Below are positions 47,406 to 64,000 of a DNA stretch of 64,000 nucleotides, one piece after another. The translations under genes were made by a program, and so were the position numbers. This stretch comes from Xestospongia bergquistia (taxonomy: Eukaryota > Porifera > Demospongiae > Haplosclerida > Petrosiidae), in the NCBI GenBank assembly GCA_963965975.1, contig OZ014415.1, positions 8,719,057-8,783,056 of the forward strand, in the 5' to 3' direction. The notes under the pieces were generated by a model. The model saw only the letters and a program-made list of their open reading frames with translations. It searched no databases and was not told where the DNA came from. How positions within the stretch are numbered: position 1 is the stretch's first letter; the number at the start of each line of letters is the position of its first letter.

Positions 47406-47856
47406 TTTAAAAAATTAATTTTGTAAAGAAAAAATGAAAAAGAATTAAAAGTTTCTAACCTAACAATAACTTTATCATTGAAATGTTTATTTAATAATTA
47501 TACAGGGACATGTCACAAAAACTATGTAAATAACCACTTCTAACTGACTTCTTTTTTTTTCCAATTTAGCACACACTATCTAATTAACAGACAACATGAA
47601 CATTTCTATATCTATAAAGCACAGGCATTACCTACACAATAGGTTTTAGAAATGAAAAAATCAATCAAGAAAAACAAAATTTACTTAAATTTACTGCTTC
47701 TTTTGATGTAGTAAGCACAGACATTTCACTGATGATTATTCACAATCCCACACAATGCCTTATAGGCACCATGTAGGGCTTCTGGACCCTTTATCTGATG
47801 AAAATCTGAGGGTAATAATCATCAATCATCTATATCTGTGCTGTACACATGAAAAT

Positions 47857-50372
47857 TCATGGATGTTTCATAGTAGTGACATCCACCTTGACTTTGATGA
47901 ACACTGTATCTTCTACTATAAACTCTCCTTGCATTAGTTCATTTAATGATACAAAACGAGGGCAACCAGATGCTATGTTCATATCGGACTTAGGTTTCTG
48001 GAAAGAGCTGCTCAAAGGATCTGGTTGAAATATATCAACGATATCACGACCTCCACATTGGTTTATTAACTTGAAGGTTACTTTGTGAGTAAATGGCCAT
48101 TGTAATATGTTATCAAATTCTCCTTTCATTAAAACAAAGAACAATGACATGTGAGTGCCTTTACCAATACCATCTCCAAGAATGTAAAGACGTAGACGCA
48201 TCTTGTAACCATAGCGACTAGAATAAAATGGAAGACTAAATATTGAAGTGTATTTGCCGGTTCTTGCATCTTCCATTCGTTGAGAAAACTGAGGTATTTT
48301 CCAAACCATAGTACCATCATAGTTGCTGTTCTCCATTAGAGACAAACGAAAATCTCTATCTTCATTTTCAGAACTTTTGGTTTGAATTGTTGACTCTAAA
48401 TATTGGACTTTGTCTTGGAGTGTATAAATTACACTATCTTTTTCAGAAGGACGTTTACGTAACTGGTCCACTTGTGTTGCTATGGACTGTGTTAATTTAT
48501 CTAATCCAGGCATATTAGCTGAGGCCATTTCATTGAGCATATGTTGCATATCATGATCAGTGTTATAGCCTCCATCTGTATGGACCATTCGGAAATTAGG
48601 TTTAGCAGTAGCACCACATGTAGTTGATGTATGTGGTGAAGAGCCAGCACCTGCTGCCGTCAATTCATTATTTCTTTCCATAATCTTATGAGCATTATCT
48701 TTTTCCTCCTTTTTTAAGTAAGTGTCGTCTTGTCTCATCGAAATAAGAGATGATACAAGCTTATCATTTTTAATTGTACAATTTTCAGGGGCCATAGGAA
48801 ACATGCGATATTGTAGTTCATCATCATCACTAGTTGTAGTAGTACTGTTCATTTCAGGGTTCATGGCAATAAATGGTTGATTTGAAGCACGTGATGCTTC
48901 ATGAGGTCTATCTTGGACAAACGGGACATTACCAGGACCACATGTAGAGATGGAAGTAAGAGATCCAACTTCACTTCTTTCAGCTTTTTTTATAGGAGAG
49001 GCAGTCCTTAGATTAGAGAGGTAAGAAGCAATCAGTGAGAAGTGAGAAACAATACCACTAGGAGTTGATAAATGTTTGTCACAAACATCTTTAGTGATCT
49101 AAAGAGATACAATATAAACAAGGTCATATATAGTATATAGTATGACTTACTTCCTTCTTTTCAGAACAACCTATATCTTTAAATGGACAGTGAGTTATAG
49201 CTTTAGGACATAAGTCAACATGGCAGGTGTACTATGTAAAAATATCAATTATTAATAATTATATTCACTATCATAGCACTATTCATAACTATTGACTTCA
49301 AAGTGGTAGTACAGTGGAAATGAGAAAACATACAATTACTTGCTAATGAATATTCACATATAAATAAACAAAACCATTTCTGGTCTTAATAAATGTACAT
49401 TTTTTCTCAGCTCTACAGCTTCCAAATTTTCAATAACTCTGAATCTTATAGAGCTAATTTTTTAAATGACGTTTAGTTTTCCAAAGATACTCAAAAGGTT
49501 GACAATGATTTATCATAGTATTCAATAGCTGTTAGTCTAAAAATGTTTAATAGGATTTTTGATCTAATGTCACCAAGTTACTAACATGTCTTGAAGGTGT
49601 TCTTAGAAAAATGAACTTTTACATTCACTTCAATAAAAACTGTTACGTTCTTTTTTTTTCTTTGAATTTTTTAATGAGCTCAAATGATCACTGATATAAT
49701 GTTACAGTTAAGGAATAGCAGGAAAACACTAAAAAATATAAAAGTTAAATATAATGAAGTTAAACTATGAATATTATTAATACCACTGTACTTCCACCTT
49801 AACAAAACTTAGGGTGGTTGATTTATTCATTAACTTGTTTATTAATACACTCACTTCAGCTAGTGATAGATACTCTTTACAATGAGGACACGCCTTCTTC
49901 TCATAAGTACATGTCATTAAATGATTTCCTAATTCACCCAATACACCAGACCAACCACAACCATGTTTACGATTTACACAATTGACAGGAAAACGATTAA
50001 TCTCTTTACGAAGAAATCTATCTGGAAAAAACTAGAAAATATCAGATGATATTAAAATCACATGACATTGGTAATAACTTATCTTACTGGTTTTCCATCT
50101 TCATTAGTTAATTCCTCACTACATTCAGGTCTTGGACAAGTTGGTTTAGGACTAGAGATAAAATCAATTATTTATTACGTACTACTGGAACATTACTTCT
50201 TCTCAAACATTTCTTCAGCACATCCTTGACACAACCAATGACCACAACTCGTTTGGACAGCATCGCGTAAAATATTTTCGCATTTCGGACATTGATATTT
50301 ATCGACTTGCTCTTTGTTATTATCAATAAAGATATAAGAATCCAAAGGAATTATTGGAGTTGCTAAAGTCAT
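47857..50372 (-). CDS. TRAF-like protein, copy 2 (RING, zf-TRAF, MATH)
   Basis: Tandem paralogue of the gene at 44262. Exons are at the same phases: about 50372-50197, 50150-50090, 50032-49860, 49230-49150 and 49099-47857. RING, zinc-finger and MATH sequences are nearly identical to copy 1. The linker before the coiled coil is about 100 residues longer, containing RSEVGSLTSISTCGPGNVPF and the acidic TTTTSDDDELQYR block absent from copy 1. The coiled coil differs at LRKRPSEKDS (copy 1 LRKHLSEKDS). About 580 residues. All zinc ligands visible in copy 1 are kept. The two genes' upstream ~350 bp are also alike, so promoter sequence was duplicated too. Confidence 0.9.
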
Positions 50373-50897
50373 CTTTTAACAGGATCGTGCAATTATGTAT
50401 GACTTTATGATACAGCAGAACTTTAAAAATAGGCACCTGCTTACACAAATGCTGATCAATGGCGAAAGCACTTGGACGTCCCAAGGTGTTTTCCCCGGGT
50501 TATCCCAACGTTCTGGATAGTTGTTTTTGATTATTCAGCAAAATTTATGTCAATTATACCAAAGTGGGAAAGACTATCGATTACTAATGCACAGTTTGCA
50601 CGTAGCAACAAAGATATTTACTACCAGTGAGTTTTTATCAGAGAACAAGTTTCAAGTCGAAGACTGCAAGGGCATCAACACCTTGAAATCCGTCCTTTAA
50701 GGCTAGAGGACGCTGAACGCCTATATTTATAGCCTTGAGGGCCTACGTCACTACAGCTGGGTTGTACGCGGTTGTTCCCCGGGGAAAGGCCCATCGCCAT
50801 ACGAACAAGTCACATGATGAATACATTTAATTTTAAGTCAATAATAATACTTATTATTCATAATCAGACAGTGTTTCCTAGCAACCAGTTTAAATAC
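50373..50897. promoter_or_regulatory. TRAF copy 2 upstream region and spacer to VCP
   Basis: The first ~290 bp duplicate the copy 1 promoter region. The rest (about 50690-50800) is unusually GC-rich for this window, contains GTTCCCCGGGG, and has no counterpart at copy 1. VCP ends just beyond it. Confidence 0.5.
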
Positions 50898-55001
<4,104 letters not shown>

Positions 55002-55275
55002 ATTATTATTACTTTATATTTCTAAATATGAATGAATGAAGAAATAAGTAAAGAATTATATATAAAGAATTCAGGATAGCTCACTGAGTCACTCTCCTTC
55101 TACGTACTTCGACCTGACCAGAAGGTTATTTATAGTAACATAATGATGTAAGGGGTGTGGTTTAGGAGTTGAAATTCTAAACTTAGTAACAAAAAGAATG
55201 TCTTTTGGCACCTAAAACTATGTGCATTTTCATCGTATTTTATTAAAGTATATTATCAAAGACTGGAAATATAAG
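55002..55275. promoter_or_regulatory. Divergent promoter, VCP / TESK (left copy)
   Basis: 274 bp separate the VCP start from the truncated TESK start. The same sequence recurs at 60282-60544 with few changes, so promoter function may be kept in both. It contains TTCTACGTAYTTCGACCTGACC and GGGGTGTGG. Confidence 0.55.
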
Positions 55276-55656
55276 ATGAGTTTTCTGCAATCCATTGGTC
55301 TAAAAAAGAGTTCCAAGTTTAGTCCTGGAAGAACCTCTCCAGACAAAAATTCTCGGAGTAACTCACCTTTAATGAAAACAACTAAACCATCACCACCATC
55401 TCTAATAGATGACAATCAATCATCATTTCAGTCTACAAAGAAAGAGGGAGCAAGAATAGACATATCAACAGCTAACTCACTCATTTCAGACTTACCAACT
55501 ACCCCTATAACTCCAGATATTATAGACTTACCCAATAGTCTCTTCAACATGTGCCAGAAACTTAAGAGTCATACACAAATTTTTACACCGTATGATTGTT
55601 CTCCTAAAGGGCATCCGCCACAGAAACCATCATATCCGACTAAACAAGGAGTTTAG
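55276..55656 (+). pseudogene. TESK, left copy, truncated by a retroelement
   Basis: Starts MSFLQSIGLKKSSKFSPGRT as in the intact gene at 60545 and follows it to LPTTPITP.IIDLPNS at about 55540, where homology stops abruptly and retroelement sequence begins. The frame continues about 39 codons into the element and ends at 55656. No kinase domain remains here. A ~70-90 bp scrap of a later TESK intron and exon start (GTCCCTATTTTTAGGTTCGT) survives at about 57610-57689, beyond the element. About 0.5 kb corresponding to 60820-61340 is missing. Confidence 0.85.
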
Positions 55657-57600
55657 AGCCGACTTACAATGGTGGTTGACGTTCATGGAGACTTGGAATG
55701 GAGTGTCCGTCCTGCCTCTCCCACACTCTTCTACTCATATAGCCTCTGACGCATCAAGCTCCTGGGATTGTGGTGCCCTTTGTAACAATCAATGGTTTCA
55801 GTTGCAGTGGCCTACATCCTGCCAGGACAAACATATCTCATTTAAGGAACTTATTCCTATTGTGCTGGCTATGATGGTGTGGGGTCATGAGTGGTGTAGG
55901 TCAGCCATACATTGTCAGTGTGACAACCAGGCAGTAGTTTGCATGCTTGCCTCTCACTATTCTCGCCAGACGGACCTCATGCACCTGCTGAGATGCTTAT
56001 TCTTTTTGGAAGCAACATACAGACTAACGATCACAGCCTCACATATACCTGGCCACATGAACACCCTAGCTGATGACCTGTCTCGTAATAACATTATATC
56101 CTTTTTCTCACAGGCCCCTTACATGCACAAGACCCCTACGCCACTCCCTCTGATGGCCCTCGACCTTCTCCTCGATCCCAAACTGGACTGGACGTCACTG
56201 TCTTGGATGGTGCTATTCAGGGCTACTGTAGGCTTGGAATAGCGCCATCCACAAGGAAGACATATGAATCAGCTGTCAGGCGGTTTGGTAGTTTCTGCTC
56301 AAAGTATTCCATTATGAACCCCTTCCCAGTTGACGAGTTTAATTTATGCTACTTTGTTGCCTTCCTTGCAATGGATGGATTGGCACCCCAATCTATAAAG
56401 TCATATTTAGCTGCAATCCGTCACACACAGATTGAGGCTGGACTACCGGAACCCAAATCACTGTCATCTTGCCCACGACTGAAACTCATATTGAATGGGG
56501 TAGCTAGGCAGAGAATGGGACGTAGTCCCCCAAAGAAACCTCGCCTCCCCATATTAGTGGACACTCCTTTGGGTATGTACAGGACTATGGCAGGAAAGGT
56601 GGACAGGGATACCATCATGCTATGGGCAGCTTGTTCAATTTCCTTTTTTGGGTTTCTTCAAGCAGGGGAAATCACAGTGTCCACATGTTTAGCATTTCAA
56701 TCACATACACACCTTGCTTGGGAGGATGTTAGTGTGGATAGTGTATAGAAGCCAAAGATACTAAAGGTCCGTTTAAAAGTCTCTAAATGTGACCAATTTG
56801 GGAATGGTATAGATATATTCCTGGGACGTATAGAATCTCCTATGTGTCCGGTATCAGCCGCATTATCATACATGGCAATCCATGGCCAGTACCAGGTCCT
56901 TTCTTTCATTTTCAAGATGGCACCCCTCTTACGAAAAGCCGTTTTGTCATGGCTGTCTGAGACATATTAGGCCAGATGGGTCTAGACCAATCCCTGTATG
57001 CAGGACATAGCTTCAGGATTGGGGCAGCCACAGCAGCGGCACAGGAAGGGATTGAAGATTCGACCATCAAAGCCCTAGGTCGTTGGTCAATCACAGCCTT
57101 CCTGACATATATCGAGACTCCGAGACAAAAACTCTCAGCACTCATCCCCCGTATTGGCGGACTTCAATGACATATCATTCACCATCCTTATTTGTGTATT
57201 TACATATTAAAGACCGATTTAATTGGTTTAATGGACATAAGGGTGGGAGTATGGGATATTGAGTCTTTGGGGGTCCTTGGGTGAGACATACCCCCACTGG
57301 TTTTGGGTGGTGCGTCTTTTGGACAATGGGTGGAGCGCACACTCGCTCCACCCAGTCATATCACCCAAGGACATGCCTCATTTCAGAATTAATAAGTGAT
57401 TGGGTCTACCATGATTCATTAAGGGATCATTTAGATTGACTAACACCCTAAAACTAGAGTAATGCATTTTAATGATTTTATGCGCCCAGCCTGGATCCTC
57501 CTTTTCCCATACTAGTGTTTCTGGAGAGCAAGGGATCAATAACAAAAATTCTACTAAATGTTAAAGGAAGAGTAAAAGTATATTGACAAAAAACAACAAA
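55541..57600 (+). mobile_element. DIRS-like tyrosine-recombinase retroelement fragment
   Basis: A roughly 2-kb insertion, richer in GC than its surroundings. The first part (55592-56242) encodes the end of the reverse-transcriptase connection region and an RNase H-like domain: HIRLNKEFRADLQWW, IASDASSSWDCGAL, FKELIPIVLAM, CDNQAVVCML, HIPGHMNTLADDLSRN. An overlapping frame (56203-56748) and then 56976-57170 encode a tyrosine recombinase: APSTRKTYESAVRRFGSFC, LDQSLYAGHSFRIGAATAAA (the H-x-x-R block) and LGRW..TAFLTYIETP with the Tyr. The order RT/RH then recombinase is that of DIRS-group elements. The reverse-transcriptase core is missing, a nonsense codon at 56746 and a frame change near 56945 interrupt the recombinase, so it is dead. 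The 3' boundary is approximate. Confidence 0.85.
57300..57375. repeat. Hairpin-rich GC region at retroelement 3' end
   Basis: GGGTGGAGCG and CGCTCCACCC form a strong stem around CACACT, and CTTGGGTGA (about 57279) pairs with TCACCCAAG (57362-57370) outside it. This could be the inverted terminal or internal complementary region of the DIRS-like element, or a terminator-like hairpin. The exact role is inferred. Confidence 0.6.
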
Positions 57601-57689
57601 TCATTATCATATTAGTATTAATCAATGTTACATAAACAATGTACATATCACAATTAGAAAGTCCCTATTTTTAGGTTCGTCATATTCCA

Positions 57690-57692
57690 GGA
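57690..57692. other. Tandem duplication junction (TESK intron/exon to VCP D2 exon)
   Basis: Left of about 57689 the sequence equals the TESK intron end and exon start at about 61408-61432 (GTCCCTATTTTTAGGTTCGT). Right of it the sequence equals VCP at about 52496 onward (AGGATGTTCAACAGGATACT). This directly marks the breakpoint where the end of the left unit meets the start of the right one. The right unit runs about 57690-61432; the left runs about 52496-57689, including the retroelement. Confidence 0.85.
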
Positions 57693-57800
57693 TGTTCAAC
57701 AGGATACTGAATACAAAAACAAATAATTAAATATCTATAATTAAAATTTAATAACTATAGGCTGTGAAAGTTTAGAAGAGTCACCAAGACGTGTGAATAA

Positions 57801-60281
<2,481 letters not shown>

Positions 60282-60544
60282 TTTATATTTCTAAATATGA
60301 ATGAATGAAGAAATAAGTAAAGAATTATATATAAAGAATTCAGGATAGCTCACTGAGTCACTCTCCTTCTACGTATTTCGACCTGACCAGAAGGTTATTT
60401 ATAGTAACATAATGATGTAAGGGGTGTGGTTTAGGAGTTGAAATTCTAAACTTAGTAACAAAAAGAACGTCTTCTGGCACCTAAAACTATGTGCATTTTC
60501 ATCGTATTTTATTAAAGTATATTATCAAAGACTGGAAATATAAG
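60282..60544. promoter_or_regulatory. Divergent promoter, truncated VCP / TESK (right copy)
   Basis: Near-identical copy of 55002-55275. It drives the intact TESK gene and presumably the truncated VCP paralogue. Confidence 0.55.
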
Positions 60545-62622
<2,078 letters not shown>

Positions 62623-62747
62623 ATGAATTTGCATTTTAAAAATCAATAAAACTTATTTTTTATAATAACAAATGTGTGTTTTTAAGTGTTTTTATTAAAA
62701 ACAAATAATCCTGTAATCATCATTAATAATATCAAGACAATGGTTAA

Positions 62748-64000
62748 TTAATTAGGTGAGGGTGTGGTCTCATCATCATGCTTCTTATTAACATTACTAA
62801 TTAAAGGGTTAGAATTTGTAGCAGGAGTATTAAAACTAACTGTATTGGATGGATTAGTGAAAGCAGAACATGAAATGGGTGTGGCTTTTGTTTCCGTGGC
62901 AACAAGTGGTATGCTATGAGAAGACAAAGGGTTTTCTAATCTCTCTGGTTGTCGTTCTGGAGAGGATTCAGGAGATGAGTGGATAGGGGGACGATCCCCT
63001 AGGACACTGTCATCTTCGTCAAAAGAGTTAGCTGGTAAAACTTGTAATGGTTCTTCATTAGAATTTGGGAGAGGGCCTTTGTTTGTAGGTTCAGTCTTTG
63101 AGGAATTTTTGTTTGCTCTTTGCAGAGCCTCTAATCTTCTAACCACTGCTGTATATAACTGTTGAATATCTTTTAAAGCACCCTAAATGGATAGATGAAT
63201 GGATAAATAGATAGATGAATAGATAGATGAATGTCAAGAGATGACTAATGATGGATATATTGACTAATGGCTTGTCAAAAACAGACATACTTTTATTAAA
63301 AAGATTCCAAATCCTTTATCCGGTTCTTGTGCTGTTATTCTAACACTTTGTGGACTGGCTCTATCACAAGTCATTTGTGACCACAAGTGAGTATTCAGGA
63401 GAACTCGGTAGCTACCGGAGGCTCTCATAACAAGACGTGATTGGTACACACCCTCACTTTGAGGGGCATCGTTCAATCTTAGTTCACCACGCCCTCTTTC
63501 TTTCCAATTACGATGTGTAGAATCAAAAGCAAACAGTTTACAAGTAATCTAACACATGGGTAGTTAATTAGTTGTTAATTAAAAGAATTGTCCTCATAAT
63601 TATACCTGTAAAATATGTCTTTCTCCTTCTTCACCTGTAATGGTTTCAACCTCAGGAAGACATGGAGAAGTCTGCCCTCCTATTCCCCCAAACGTCAGCG
63701 ATTGTGACTGGAGATTACTATCTGATTCTAAGACCACATGAATACAAGTCACATGACTACAAACTTTACCTCTATTTTCATTGGTTGGTTTGTCTTCTTT
63801 GTTCATGCCTTCTTGTGAGTGTGGCGAAGATGGAGACAGTGATAACTTACCAGCATTCTAGTTATAACTTGTAATTAAGTATTAATCACTATTAATTAAC
63901 ATACAGTAACACGACTAGCTATCTCACGTCCAAATACAAATCCTTCTTCCTTTTCTTTAATATCATCTTCGCTTTGTCCTCCAGACCTGTAATTAACATT
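62748..64000 (-). CDS. RANBP3: RanBP3-like Ran-binding protein, 3' part
   Basis: C-terminal part of a Ran-binding-domain protein; the 5' part lies beyond the window. Exons on minus: about 63987-63908 (SGGQSEDDIKEKEEGFVFG), about 63852-63606, about 63550-63292 (ITCKLFAFDSTHRNWKERGR, GELRLND, SRLVMRASGSYRVLLNTHLW, SVRITAQEPDKGFGIFLIK) and about 63183-62748. The RanBD core (CKLF.FD..WKERG.GELRLND and LNT.LW) with the MRASGS variant fits RanBP3, a cofactor of CRM1 nuclear export. After the domain a helix (DIQQLYTAVVRRLEALQRAN) resembles the RanBP3 end, followed by a long disordered Ser/Pro/Asn tail ending TPSPN. Which of RANBP3/RANBP3L it resembles more cannot be decided here. Confidence 0.82.

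Noticed and set aside
57300..57375. Rho-independent-type terminator hairpin
   Set aside because: Strong stem, but eukaryotic context and location at the end of a retroelement make an element terminal structure the better reading.

Overview
The window is AT-rich nuclear DNA from a multicellular animal. The genes are split by many short GT-AG introns, intergenic gaps are mostly 0.2-1 kb, and the gene set includes animal families: SAS-6, MIER, TESK, TRAF, RanBP3 and p97/VCP. Compactness, base composition and lineage-specific secreted genes would fit a demosponge such as Amphimedon. That is an inference from style, not a proven identity. All gene models were built by hand from splice signals and remembered family similarity; no search was run.

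Layout. 1-7.1 kb holds the 3' end of a SAS-6 gene (+), a PP2C-like gene of the CG9801 type (-) and a MIER-type ELM2/SANT co-repressor (+). 7.6-10.8 kb holds two small secreted helical-protein genes. 11.2-25.6 kb holds FRA10AC1 (+), a SPATA1-like gene (-) and DIMT1 (+); DIMT1 has a 5-kb intron filled with repeats, including a 1.6-kb array of a 20-bp satellite. 25.8-30.6 kb holds three more secreted helical-protein genes. 30.8-43.7 kb holds a type II membrane protein with coiled coils, a Thr-rich stalk and EF-hands (-), an RWD-PARP fusion (+), SETD9 (-) and a secreted subtilisin-like protease (+). 44.3-50.4 kb holds two tandem TRAF genes (-) and the relic of a third. 50.9-62.6 kb holds a tandem duplication of the divergent VCP/TESK gene pair. 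The left copy keeps a complete VCP but a broken TESK, interrupted by a DIRS-like tyrosine-recombinase retroelement fragment. The right copy keeps a complete TESK but a VCP cut down to the N and D1 domains. The window ends in a RanBP3-like gene (-).

The most interesting unexplained system is the set of five secreted genes at 7.7-30.6 kb. Each has a signal peptide, N-glycosylation sites, cysteines and predicted amphipathic helices. Every intron I could resolve in them is phase 0, and each has a TATA box 80-115 bp before its ATG. This is the gene architecture of helical cytokines, although I recognise no family by sequence. Most other genes are housekeeping and lie in head-to-head pairs with very short shared promoters.
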